Below, one piece after another: positions 24,701 through 36,621 of a DNA stretch of 64,000 bases. This stretch comes from Orbilia blumenaviensis (lineage: Eukaryota > Ascomycota > Orbiliomycetes > Orbiliales > Orbiliaceae). The notes under the pieces are model-generated. The model was given only the letters and a program-made list of their open reading frames with translations. It was not told the DNA's origin and made no database searches. Both the position numbers and the translations under genes were made by a program. Each line of letters begins with the position of its first letter. Positions within the stretch are counted from its first letter, which is position 1. The stretch is taken from contig JAVHNS010000001.1 in the NCBI GenBank assembly GCA_036872755.1, positions 682,001-746,000 on the forward strand. Direction: 5' to 3'.

Positions 24701-27032
24701 TTTTTAGGAGGGAAAAAAAAAAACTAAGATACGGCTCTAGAGTTTCTCTTAGTTGAGGCCGTATACCTGTAGCAGATAATCCTAGTTTAAGGGTCGGGTT
24801 AACAAACTACAGGTAGCGAGGATCAAGCCTCAGACATTTTTGAGGTCGTCGCCTCTAATACAATAAACCGTCAACCCCTGACGGTTGAAGACAGTCTTGA
24901 AGTTCACGAAAAATTGAAAGTCGCCCGTCAGGAATGGGTAGTCATTTATGTGGCCCTCGCATGCGAGAGCTAGGTCCATCCGCGCGGCTGGATCAAAAAC
25001 TCTTTGAAGTTCACCGGCTCTCCTTCTACACGGCCCCTCCAAAACGGTCATCCAACCTTTCAAATTCTAGTCAACCGCCAACAAACTATCAATACCATTA
25101 GTCAGGATCCGTCTCATTGGTCAGGATAGAGGATAAGTGAAAAAAACAAGCAAGGCAAAAAAAAAGGACATAAAAAGGAAACCCTACCACAACGCAGAAA
25201 CTAGATGTCTAGTTTCGTCGACATTTTTCTGCATTTTCTGCATTTTCAATTTCCGCATTTTCTGCATCGAATAAGTAACTAATTTTTGCAGAAATGAAAT
25301 GTGCAGAAATTTTGTTGTATATGTAAATCTCATATTAATGTAGTGTTCGGCGATGCAGTCTGGAAGTTTTTATATTTTTGGTTTGAAAACCGCATATTCT
25401 GCATCTTGGCTCGGGCTCGAGAGCTGCACATCTGAGTACACCTAATATTGTCCATCAACATATTAATAAATCGATTGGAAACATCTAAAGGAAATCTGTC
25501 ACACGTTAAAAAGAGGACCTTACTTACAAGCCTATTCCGTAATTTCGAGTTCGTGTGTACCAATGGCGGGGCAGTAGTGCGATGGCTAGAACCAGAGTAT
25601 TTTGAAACCTCGGCCGTGGTTCAGGATATTTGACTCTTCGGGGGTGGGAATCTAAAGAGAGAAAGAAACCCATCTACCTCGCTGGAAAATGGTTTATGTT
25701 TCTATTAACGGCGTTATCTTGACCGTTTAGGGTTCTAATTTAATGCAGCGTTTTACACCAAAAGATCAGACCGCAAATCTGCACATCTGCCATAGGTAAC
25801 TATAGGCTATCAACGAATATTTCAATTATATTTTCGGCGCCAGTTTAGAATCCTTTTCGGCGCTGGCTCGATATCCAACACCAACAACCGATCGCGGCTA
25901 TTGGGAAGCCGGTAGAAACCTAACCCCCAAAATGACAAACGATGTCGGTGCAATTATCCATGTACATATAAAGGTACATGAGCTGGCCTTCTTTTCGTTG
26001 ATACTGTGAACTTAGGTACTTGTTTGAACTCGGCGCCTTGGGCTATTACTAAGCCATCGAGAGAAGACAACGCTCCAAACAATTTCCAGGCATGATGAAT
26101 ACTCCTATGGTTACTTAGAATAGTCGTCTCAAAGAAACTTGATCTAACAGCAAATATTTTTCTAGCCATACTTCCTCCTATTAAGTACACGTGTGAACAT
26201 CAAACTGGAGGCTATGTGAATACCATGTCCGATGGCGACCTATATCAGGAATTGGATTTCAATCCGCTGAGATTTTTACAAAGACAAATTTAATTATCTT
26301 GTTCATTGTTATATTTCTTTATTATAAGAAATATTACAACCGAAGCAAAATTAATTGATACTAGAAAGTAATTAAGGCTATTATGTATTTTAAGTTAAAT
26401 CGGGTGTCATTTTCGCATTAGGAGTATCGAAATTTGTATAACTAGGTAGATACCGTAGGGGTTTAAATGCTTTCCTAGGACCGTTTCCGGATATTAAAAT
26501 TTTTAAAAAAGAAATCAAGCTGTCTTATTTTCTTTCAAACCATTTTTTATACTGTTTTAAGTTCCCTTTTTTTTTTTAAAAAAAAAAAAAACGTCTTCAG
26601 AAACCAGCCATAACCCCGTACGGTAGTACCTGTGTTTTAAAGCTTAAACGTTCAACTCGGCGTAAGTTATTCCTAGCTATTGTAATATGAAAATAGAAGC
26701 TCCTAAACAGTAGCCGTATTAATTAAAACAGAGTTTTTAAATGACACAATACATGTAGACATAGCAGAAACAAAGAGTAGTTGGGTTTAGTGCTACCATG
26801 GCAGCCAGCAAGTTATCCACAGTGGTATCAAGTATTGTATGAACACAAGTCTGAATAGCTCAGTTAAAACGATGGATACTATTCAATTTCGGCCAATCTT
26901 CGCTACACAGTTTGAAATAAGGTGTATGATATCACCCCGCGAGGGCGTTATGCCGGACTTCTAAGTCTGGTCGCAGTTCGGCTATATTAGGTTTACATGA
27001 TTAGGAAATGTCCATTAGGATATAAATGTTAC
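21753..27032. other. Gene-poor region, 5.3 kb
   Basis: The left 450 bp is the ArfGAP 5' flank, with a CAGCAA-type microsatellite at about 21945-21995. Further right there are three GTACCTGA units at 22915-22938, a TTTCATTCATTCATTC tract near 22805, and GCATTTTCT-type repeats at about 25232-25268. One minus-strand frame at 24830-25063 (containing RMDLALACEGHINDYPFLTG) looks protein-like but is isolated. The part at about 26280-26600 is AT-rich. I see no complete gene. Confidence 0.5.
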
Positions 27033-30000
27033 CTAGGTGTACGCGTAAAATGGCGCCGATACCATCTGCTTAGACAACAAATACCAATCGGGAAGCCACC
27101 CTCCATGAGAATTCACTTCCGGAAAGTAAATTTGAAATAAAGTAAAGAACTGTGGTGGGATTTTTGTTTCGAGATCGAATCCCATGCCACCCTCAAATTG
27201 GATTTTGACGCTGGCGATGGAGTCCCGGGTTTTCTTTAAGAAAGGCTCTAATAGGCCTCCTCCTCCAGCATGCTTTAATGCAGCTGACACACAAATCAAA
27301 GCCCTATCAAGACTGGATCCCCTGTCTATACAAGAATTCTCATTGGCGGGCAGAAAACAAAGTAAAAATTCGTAAATTGCGACAAGTGTCATCAGTGCCA
27401 GTTCGTGTTTCGTTTGCATGGCTATTTCTTTATTAAACGTAGAACTAGGTTCCCCGTTTGCGAGTTTGCTAGCATTGCGTGTCTTCAGTTTCTCTCCGGA
27501 GCCTGATACGAAGAAAATCTGTAGGAACATCATGGTGTTCTCCAGCCACATCCGTATGGGTCGTGTGTTGCTGGCATCTTCTAAAAGATGTCTCAGTTCG
27601 ACAGTTGTCAGCAAAAGCCATGCTTCCAGGACCTGATGAGGGTCCTTTCCCCTAGAAATCAAACGTCGTTGAACTTTTACTAGATGAACAAAAGTATCAT
27701 CATCCTTCAGTTGCCACCAGATTTTTTGAAGTCTTTTTGACAGTTGCCACAACCAATCTAGGCTTGTAAAGCCCGACGACATGCGGCTTGTTGAAGCTTC
27801 AGGATATGTCAACTGCTCCGTCAATAATACTGTTGCCTGAAGGTCCTTGATGTTTCTAGTGGCCCTATACCGTGCCTCTAAGAGGGTTTTTAAACAAATA
27901 ATTCGCTGAATAAGCTTTTCATCATTGTCTGCTCTTTGTAGTAATTGCTCAGCGACTTCGATCGCTCGATCAATATTTTTATGTTCAGGGGATATCGTCC
28001 CCTCTAAATAAGCCATATATATATGAAAGCTATGCACATCAGCCACTGAGCCTTTATCGATATCGAGATCTCCATCATCTATCGTTCTTACCAAACGCTC
28101 CCCCATCAGTATCACCGAGTCGCTAGAATAGCGTGGGACTAAGACTAGGAGCCTAGGTGGGTATTTGCTGTCAGGATCGCGTTTTACGGGTGGTAAGAGC
28201 CTAGTGCGGTCATCGAAAGAAGGGTCTCCAGGGATGTACTCTCTTAGAGTATAATGTAAAAAGTCTTCCTGGAAATAACCCGTTCGTAGTAGACCTTGGG
28301 TTATAGCCCAGAGATTATCTCCCTGCTTTTTCATATCAGGATTTAGGATAAAGTGAGGATTCTGTGCTGGTAGAGATTGCAAGTCGTAGCCTTGCATATA
28401 AATATCGGCCTGAATTTGGTAGGCTTTTTTAAGGCTCAATGCCCTTTCCCCCCACTCGATGGCTTCGTCGAAACAGAGAATTATATGACCACAAGCAAGC
28501 ATTAGTTTAGCGTAGAGAACTTCGGTCTGGTTTATTGTTGGGTCTTTCTCTGCACCCTTAATAGAGCCTTCAAACTTTGTCAGGGAGGAAGAGAAATAGT
28601 TTCGAGGGCTAATCTGTGGGTCTTTCTCAACTGCTTCGAGATCCGGATCGGAGGCAAATTGAGGTCGGGGCCCAAACAAGGCGATTGCGGGCTGTCTGCA
28701 CAGTAAACCCGCGTACGATCCCATAACGATATTGAATCTTCCAAGGGAGGTTTTAAATGGCAGTTTCTTGGAACCGCCATTGCTAGATTCCTGTGCAATG
28801 GAAGTATAAAGTAATAGACTCGAGTACATCTCGTGATCATCTTGTTGAAACCCCCCCACATGCGCAGCCGCTGAGAGGAAACTTTCCAGAAGACCCAAAG
28901 ACTCAAGGGCATGTCCGCTACTATCACCAAAAAGGGACCGTGCCGTACCGCTGAGCGCTTTAACCAAAGGATATGCCTTTCTCAGTTCATTTCTTTGGAT
29001 ATAAAGTCGTGCGAGGCCTTCAGCGCTTTTCAGAGTGCTCGGACTCATATACCCGAACATTTCTTGTTGCAAACTAAGGAGTTCTTCCCATAGCACTACA
29101 ACCTTATCGCTTGGCTGACTTGTTCTAGAGTAGAGAATGCGGAGTTTGTCAAGGTCTTGGAGAGTATCCTGGTGGGTGGACCCAATGGCCCTCTTCTTTG
29201 CCTCTAAGCTCAAATGGACTTTGCCTTGTTCTTCCTTTAGGCTCTCTTGATATCCTACATTCTCAGCACTTATTGTGGGGAAAACTATAAGGTGAGAATC
29301 CTGAGAGGAATAATCGTAATTTGAAGTGTCACTAGAGCATGCCAGTTGCATCCACGAGACAAAGAAGCCTTTTTTATTGTGCCCATTAGCTATGTCCGTC
29401 ATGATATCGCTCCGGTTTTGGTGAAAGATATTGCTCATATCAATCACTTTAGGGGTGTATCCGTTGGTCTCCTGGCCAAGAACTTTGCTGATCCAAGGAA
29501 CGGAAACTTCGATAGCCCACCGCTCTCTTGTGCTAGAGTTGAGACCACCCCCTGTGGTATTCAGAGAATGAGGCAAGTATTCGTAGGCAGAGTACAGGCC
29601 ATTAGTATCGGACCGCACCATGTCTAGCACGTTCTGAAACTGTTCACAATTTCCCCTCTGACGCCAGGAATTAGCCTCCTCAGAGCACTTTTCCGTGCCC
29701 AAGCCTAATTCGTAACATAAGGCTATGTTAAAAGCGAGTAGCTGATAATTAGAATATGTGTCATTCTCTTCAGACTTAGAAAACCCAGTATCCGTATCGC
29801 GGCTTGTCCTTTCGATAAGTCGTTCGAAAACCTCCTTCCTAACATCTCTTGGGCATCTGATGAGTCTCGATAGCAGTGCTGGTAGCTTGGAAGCCTTAGC
29901 TCTAGTGTTCGAATATAGAAAAAGAGGATAGGAAGTCTTACAGTAAACGATGCCTTCGATTTTAGGAGGTAAGACTCTCCGAATTGCTCCATTAAAGGAG

Positions 30001-31585
30001 ACGGCTGTCTAAATCATGAAATAAAGAATCAGATATCGCACTGAATATTTATCAACCTTTCGGTAATATGACGCACACTGGTAAACCGAAATACTCTGGT
30101 AGAGTATCCACGTCTAATTCTCTCTTCCCCTGATCACTGGAAAGTGTTCGGCTGAAAAAAAGGTCGAGGGCCCAGGCCTGAAGAAAATTATCCTTTGTAA
30201 TGTCCAGGTCATACTTCACTATCTCAGTAGCTGTCTGTGAGAAACACGATGTTCTTTTTATATCCTGAATAAAGTCGCGGCTAGGGCCGGCCCAATCGCT
30301 TGAGTGTTTACTGACACTATCGTAACAAAGGAGCCAGAAACAAAGCAAACCGTACGAAAATATGTCAGCTGCCTTGGCTTGCTCGAATGTGACCCAACTC
30401 CCTTGTTCGATCTCTGGGGCAGTCCAAGGCCAAGATCGAGGCAGGCTGATTTTTGCTTTGTCATTGTCGTTCGCAAAAATCGTCGAGTAGCCAAAGTCTG
30501 TTACTTGAGCTGAGAATTTGCCGTCTGAATCTTTGCAAATAAGAACATTTTCAGGTTTCATATCTCCATGGATAGCGTCTAGGGAATTAAATCGGAGAGG
30601 ATTAATTTGGGGAATACTTGGAAGCAGTGTCTTTAGAAGAAATAATTAATGCCGATTACTTACTGCAGCTGTGCATTAACTGAAGAGCGTTTCCCATTTC
30701 CCAACAAAGCTTGATTTTATCCTGGAAGGTAAGACCTCTTGCTTCTTTCGTTCTCATAAATTTCCCAAGGTCCCCATACGGTGCTTGCTTGAAGATAAGC
30801 ACCGGCCATGGTCTCCCGTGAATTGTTTCCCAACAAATACCTTCTAGGCTATTAATATTGGGGTGCTGTTGCACAACGGGGTGGCCGAGGATGTAAACCT
30901 CCGATAAGACAGATCGGAAGACTTGAGCAGGGTCCTCATATTTCGCTTGTGATTGGGTACGTTTGAAGACAAACCCAAGATTATCTCCCTTTGTGGTTGC
31001 TACTTTCACACCTTTGGATATATTTGCTGTTCCACCACAGCCGATTGAGTCAGTATTGTCCCAATGGAGCGGCAAGATATCTATCTTTCTATGTTCGACA
31101 ACTGCAAGGAAACCGAGAAGATCGTCTGACTCTGCGGTTTCTTGGTTGAGGGAGACTGAGGGGGCCACGCGGGAAACGCTACCGCTGGTTGCAGATGGTA
31201 TCCACTGGTTCTTTGTATGGTAGTCTGTTAGGCCCGCTGAGTCTGTACTTTGGGGGTTGCCGGCTGATGTCTCTGCCGCTGCCGCAATAGTCTCATTGGC
31301 ACTATAGAAACTAGTGGCAAGATAGTCTCTTTGTTTCCCCTTGCGATCTATGGTCGGTTGAGCTCGGGATGTCCGTATTGGGGTTTCCGAGTCTATATCC
31401 ATAGGGTCGTATTGGGGGTACTCGGTTGAGGCTAAATCTTTATTTTCGCGAGTGTCGCGGGCCCATGGGGGCTTACCAATGACTTGGGAAAGTTCAGAGT
31501 ACACCCTGTTTCGGTGGACTTCATCCTGTGGGAGTTTTAGGATTATTAACTCCTTCTTTCCGGGACAGGATGTGTCTTCGTCCAT
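27033..31585 (-). CDS. Non-RD protein kinase fused to Sel1/TPR-like repeats
   Basis: Three exons, 30664-31585, 30057-30578 and 27033-30004, give 1471 aa. Donors are GTAAGT and GTTGAT; the second acceptor is GACAG, chosen because the nearer TTTAG gives a stop. Residues 1 to about 170 are disordered. The kinase domain runs from about 175 to 450: glycine loop IGCGGTA (181-187), Lys 208 in FVFKR, catalytic loop HGDMKPEN (311-318), DFG (335-337), then TAPE and DIFSYG. Asp 313, Lys 315 and Asn 318 are kept, so catalysis is possible, but the usual HRD Arg is Gly. After it comes a Sel1-like unit (FNIALCYELGLGTEKCSEEA) and TPR-like helices of the kinesin-light-chain type (SLQQEMFGYMSPSTLKSAEG). The TPR part suggests partner binding. 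Substrate and role are unknown; a regulatory or self/non-self signalling role is speculation. It stands alone, with large gaps on both sides. Confidence 0.85.
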
Positions 31586-34255
31586 TTTGGCAGGATTGGA
31601 TATCCTCAAATCGTATTTGTATCCGTGTGGGATATGAACGTTCGTGTATAGGTGCCTACCTAGGTATCTAGGTGAGTGCTCTTTTTAAGAAAAATTAAAA
31701 ATCGCAAAAGAAATGGGCAATATGTTTTGAATTAAGAGACTATGGATGAGCCGTTACCGAGTCCTGGTGTCGTAGTCTAGTTAAACGAGAACTTCTCAAG
31801 CCGGTCAGGCAAAGAGAAATATCTCCCTGTATATGACCCTTTTTATCTACCTAGGCAGTAATTGAGCTTTAGCACTGTAAGTTACATTACGGAACCCTAG
31901 AGTACCACACCCTTCATGCTTCTATACCCAAGTATTGAAACGTATCATCTTGTCTATGTCTCATGTGCATCGATCCGTGAATTCCCAGAAGGATCCAGAA
32001 ATATGAATTGGCATGATATGATATCGATATGTCAATAGCCATGTAGCCGTGCACCGCTTCGTTGGCACCAGTCGGTTGCGAATATTCCGTAGTTGCGATA
32101 TCGATCCTCCGACATATGTACATATATATGTGAGGTAGAGCTGGCCATCTACTGGTCTAATATCAATAGAGGTCAATTATAATTGGGAGTCCTACAAAGC
32201 AAGAACTCGACGCTCGAAGTTAAATACATATCAACTGGTACTGGAAGACCAAACAGTCGATATTAATACATCGGCCGAACTCAACCAGGGATCTGATTCT
32301 CGGATTCGCATGTGTGAGGCAGAGCTGTCAAATCAACATGGCACGTACGTACATGCATATAGACACACCAGTGAGCCGACGGCTCAGCGTCCCCTCGGGG
32401 ATAGCACCAAATTTGATATAATTCCTTACAGATGAGCGCACTCGAGGCACATCTTCAAGCCTGGCCTTGCATATAATTTGATCAAGAATTTCGTGTCGTG
32501 TCTTTGGCCCGACAGTATATACAGTAGCTTATTTGTACTATGTAAGTTATAATGGTGGATCCTTGTTAACATGTTCCTCCCATAGACCTACCTGTCTTTG
32601 AATTGTATTTTGCCTCGCATTCCGCCCAGGTGGCTGTGTTCCAGCATTTCGTCCATATCACGGTTGAGTGCATCTTACTAATTGATTCGATATGAATTCG
32701 GGTGAGGGTGTATATAACTCGTCAAATTATATCCGGAGATAGATACTTAGTTCTGCAACGTATGCCCTGGATCGGCTAGAGCATTTTGACTTGTAAAAAG
32801 TCGAAAGGCACAAAGAAAATTACCAAATAAATAAATAGCAAGAAGGGAAAAGAAATGTGAGGAAGAAGGGCTGCATCGTATAGGAGGCAGGACAGCAATA
32901 CTAGGATAATCTCATGCTCAACATTTTCAAGATGGGTCTCAAGTGTTGTGGTACCAGTATAATGATGTTGGAATTAATTTTCGGATTACCAATCGCCATT
33001 TTCATGCGAAGACACCAAAAAGGTGTGTCAAAATCTTTGACGCCAAGAGAGCTGTCTGCCAAGCCGTTTGTTTTTCTTGGTATAATAATCACCAACCAGG
33101 AGACTCGACCCGACCCTCAAAAATCTGTCTTTGATTTGATGTTCCCGATACACAAAAACTGATCCTTCAAAACAAGAAACCTTTGCTGTTTTAATAATCT
33201 TTTTTATTGTTGTATTTTTTGTATTTTTCTTCAATTTTTAAACAGTTTTTGAACTTTGGTTGTGGTGTTTACTGGCAACACTTTATAATTTCTTTTTCCG
33301 TTGGATGGCAAAGGTTTTTGACCCACACCTACTGCACCCGGAAAAAGGATCCAACCCAAAAAGTCCGCCTCATCGCATTCTCCAAGGCCTGTTTGCATCG
33401 AAAGCAAACAAAGAGCGAAAAAACTGCAACCTAAGTGTATGAAAAGGTGGAAGGAAGGCTCGGGGATTTCAATAAACCCCTCATACTTCGAAGATGTATG
33501 CATGTATAAGGCAATTGCCAGTTTAAAAGTGAACAAGAAGTGAGATAATTGTATCAAGTCTTTATACGTGATTTTATGTGTCCCTAAAAATACATACATC
33601 CATAAGGGAAAACGATAATAAAAGAGAATCAATCAACATAAAAACCGCGGTGCGTGTCATCAATCCTGCTCAGAAACCATGGCCAGCCGGTGGTTGCTTT
33701 GACCGAGCCACTTCAGTCTCCTCACAAAACAAAAAATAAAGAATTCATCGGATAAAAAGGCAAACGTTTCAACTAATCAAAGAGAGAAGGAAGAGAAGGG
33801 GAAAAAAGGAATCCACACGCATACGCACGCATCCACCGGTAAATGAAAAAGATGAAAGTAAAAAAACAACTTTTAATAATATGTTAATTTTGTGGCTCTT
33901 TTTATGCTCTTTTTCAAGTTTGTATTTTTTTCTTTGCCTGAATAAAAGGAAACGTCCGGCGGATGTCGCACTGCAAATATTTGGTTCGGCAGTGGATCCG
34001 CCGTTAACTGTGCTTGCGCCGGCGGGTTCAGTAGTAGCGACCCACTTTTCTACCAATTGGAGACTCCCAATAACTCCAAGGTATCAATAGTTTTATTACA
34101 AGGGAAAAAAACCAGTGTATGTAAAAGGAAAGGTTTCAAAACCTGGAAGAAATTAATCCCATACCAAAAAGGAAAAAAAGATTCGACGCAAGGAAAAAAA
34201 AATTAGAAAAGAAATCCTCATCGCAGACCTTTTTTAATAGTCACAAAGTGGTTAG
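31586..34255. other. Intergenic, 2.7 kb
   Basis: This holds the kinase gene's upstream region and the 3' flank of the Gln-rich gene. It is AT-rich; frames at 32.9-33.6 kb overlap each other on both strands and none has family signatures. No RNA gene was recognised. Confidence 0.55.
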
Positions 34256-34726
34256 TTAAAACGCGATTTGCTTGACCCGCTTGGTGCCGGACGCGTCAGT
34301 CGCTGGGGAGTCGCATTCGAATTCGCAAGATCGCTTGAGTTTGCTACGGGTGATGCTTGGCTGGAAACCGTTATTCATGCCCATGTTTGCTGAAACAAGA
34401 TTGTCGATCTGCATTGGGTCGGAAGAACTATTATGAGAGTTGGTTAGAGGTAGCATTTGCTTCTGAGCAGTGTAGCTGTAGCTGTATGACTGAGGCTGAA
34501 GAGGGTAGTTTTGCTGCTGCTGCATTGGCATTGGCATCTGGGGTTGCTGCTGCTGTTGTTGTTGTTGTTGCTGCTGTTGGTAGTACTGTGATTGTTGGGC
34601 GGTGGCATTGGCGACCCTAGCGGCAGCTTCGAGCTCGGCTGATTGAGCGAGATTGTAGTTGGCAACTTCGTATTCCTCGTCGAAAGAGTCGTCGAGCTGG
34701 GCGTGGGCACTGCAGAAGAGAACCAT
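34256..34726 (-). CDS. Gln-rich small protein, unknown function
   Basis: A single open frame of 156 aa from ATG at 34726. The N-terminal third is helical and acidic (DDSFDEEYEVANYNLAQSAE), followed by a poly-Gln tract of about 12 encoded by mixed CAG/CAA codons, a Pro/Met/Gln stretch, and a Lys/Arg-rich C-terminus (SKLKRSCEFE, TKRVKQIAF) that could be a nuclear localisation signal. The mixed Gln codons argue for selection on the protein rather than a simple CAG expansion. The long T-rich leader upstream (34727-35200) has no in-frame extension. I do not recognise the family. Gln-rich segments are common in fungal transcription-linked proteins, but no DNA-binding domain is visible. Confidence 0.6.
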   Translation of the reverse strand: MVLFCSAHAQLDDSFDEEYEVANYNLAQSAELEAAARVANATAQQSQYYQQQQQQQQQQQQPQMPMPMQQQQNYPLQPQSYSYSYTAQKQMLPLTNSHNSSSDPMQIDNLVSANMGMNNGFQPSITRSKLKRSCEFECDSPATDASGTKRVKQIAF

Positions 34727-35575
34727 TTTGCAGTTGTTTTGTTATAAGTAATAATAATTATAATGTAATGTGATTAGACTTTGGTATTGATTTCTCTTTT
34801 TCTTTTTGTTTCTTTCCTTCCTTTGTTTGGTAAGAAGCGACGAACTACAGTGATGAGAGGTATCTGTAGATGATATAAATGTTTCTTATAGTTTGCCTGG
34901 GATGGTTTTATTTCTTTGATACCGAACACCAGAGGCAAAGGCGTATGGACATAAGATGGAGGATGGTATGGTAGAGGAGGATTATGTAAGGTCTGACCAC
35001 CAATGGAGTATTTAGGATGGACGAGGTTGATGGATGGATGATGGATAGTGAGTGATGGGAAGAGGAGAGGGAGAGAGAAAGAGAAGAGAAGAGGAAGAAG
35101 AGGAGGTTTTGGCTGGTCGCTTAGCCAAGGTTTAGCCCGAACGAGAATGTCGACCGCGACAGATCCGGAGACGAGGAAGCTGATCCAGTTGATCTCCAAC
35201 ACACGGCGGTCTGGTCCAGCGGTCGGTTAGTCCTGCTCAGAAACTAAGGCAAGTACTCTGTAACGCAGTAAGATGGTATGTGTGAACATCCCAGCCTCCT
35301 CCACCCCTGGCAAAGCCATCCCCCATCCTACATAGTACACACGACCACCATGGCCACCATGACCACCCGCACGGGACCCAGATGGAACGAACGGCTGCAA
35401 CATGGCACAGCTCCAAATCCAGCCTGGGCCTAATACGGATTTATGGGTTCTGGTTTCTTCCGAATCTGAAGGAAGGCAGGACGCATTGGACAAGGTACGA
35501 GGGACGAGGGAAAGGAACGGCTTCAGCAAGGGCTGTTTCGTCTGTTTCCTAATTAATCTTAATTGCCAATATCAA
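34727..35575. other. Intergenic, 850 bp
   Basis: Probably the leader and promoter of the Gln-rich gene. A 142-codon minus-strand frame (34774-35202) opens only at TTG and is Pro/Leu/His-rich, matching pyrimidine-rich leader sequence, so it is not called. Confidence 0.5.
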
Positions 35576-35866
35576 TTAATACCGGAGCAGGGGAAACATC
35601 CGCCGTCGTCTTGTCCCCGATGAGGACGATGCTGATGCTGCCTCCGTCGTTGAAGACGTTGAAGGCCCATGCACATGTGCGTGTTCGTGTTCGTGTTCGG
35701 CAAAGGGATATCTACATCCGCATCGTGAACTCGCCAGCTCCGCGTTGAGTCGTTCGGCTGTCAGTTGTATCCGCCGAAGCTCTTCAAACAGTCGGTCGAG
35801 CTCGCGGTCAATCTCATCGTCCAGAACTCGGAGGTGGTCCGGTATACTAGGCTCCATGCACGGCAT
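35576..35866 (-). CDS. Small heptad-containing protein, doubtful gene
   Basis: An open frame of 96 aa from ATG 35866. It starts MPCMEPSIPDHLR, has one amphipathic helix with heptad spacing (DEIDRELDRLFEELRRIQLT), then a CGC motif, an alternating Glu/His stretch (EHEHEHAHVH), and a Ser-rich tail with RRRR. The frame is open further upstream to a TTG at 35962, and a TTGTAG acceptor-like site lies there, so an upstream exon is possible. The helix makes this more coding-like than its neighbours. Family not recognised. Confidence 0.35.
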   Translation of the reverse strand: MPCMEPSIPDHLRVLDDEIDRELDRLFEELRRIQLTAERLNAELASSRCGCRYPFAEHEHEHAHVHGPSTSSTTEAASASSSSGTRRRRMFPLLRY

Positions 35867-36621
35867 CTTCTGTAGTGGTAGTAACGAAACCGGAGGTATT
35901 CCTTCCAATGGAACGGGGTTTGTCGAGATGAGCTGAACTGAACCGCTACAAGGTATTTTCAACGAAGAGCAATGAAAAACGTAAAAGAAGAAGCGATGGT
36001 ATGTCGTTGGAATGGGTTCTTTTTATTTCATCTGGCATTCCCAATTATTTTTCCTCTCTAGGCTGTGACCACTCAGCTGTGACGCGACTGGAACGTCACC
36101 AGCCAACCACAGCCGCCTGAACACGCGATCCAGTCAAACCCACGGAATAATACGCCGGCATCTATTCGTCGACATCGCCACTGAGGCGCGATAGAAAATA
36201 CGTATACGTGGCTAGCAGCTACAGAAGGCGGCAGACCGCTTGTAAATTTCGTGAAGCCAGTTCTCACATCACGGTGGGATAAAAGCTACGTCCAAGGCTC
36301 GATGGTGCGCGAGAACGCACGCTCAAACTTACTACATAATTACTTCTCAGCCTATGCTCATCGGGGCACATTTGAGTGGCACCTTGACACAGCTTTCCTT
36401 CGCCATGTTTGCCAGCAACTGCAGCATCTGCATTGCATTGCATTCTTCAAGACACTTAAAGACGCGCTGCACGCCTGACTATTGCCCAGGGCGTTATGAG
36501 TCAATCAAAATGGAAGGCATTTACTTGAGCGGGTACTCAAGTATTTAAAATGTAGTATTTAGATGCAGATATCTCAATTTACCCTCGCCAGTTCAGTAAC
36601 ATTAGACTCCCGGTACACGCA
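35867..36621. other. Divergent intergenic region, 755 bp
   Basis: This separates the doubtful 96-aa frame (-) and the F-box gene (+). No clear regulatory site or gene is seen. Confidence 0.5.

Noticed and set aside
24830..25063. Protein-like 77-codon minus-strand frame
   Set aside because: It is isolated, with no start context, no joining exons and no recognisable family, so it is mentioned only in the intergenic entry.
26925..26990. tRNA-Arg-like anticodon arm (GGACTTCTAAGTC) with a nearby GTTCG
   Set aside because: The anticodon-like loop has the wrong size, there is no matching acceptor stem, and the T-arm does not pair.
34774..35202. 142-codon minus-strand open frame
   Set aside because: It opens at TTG only, is Pro/Leu/His-rich from pyrimidine-rich DNA, and lies in the leader of the Gln-rich gene.
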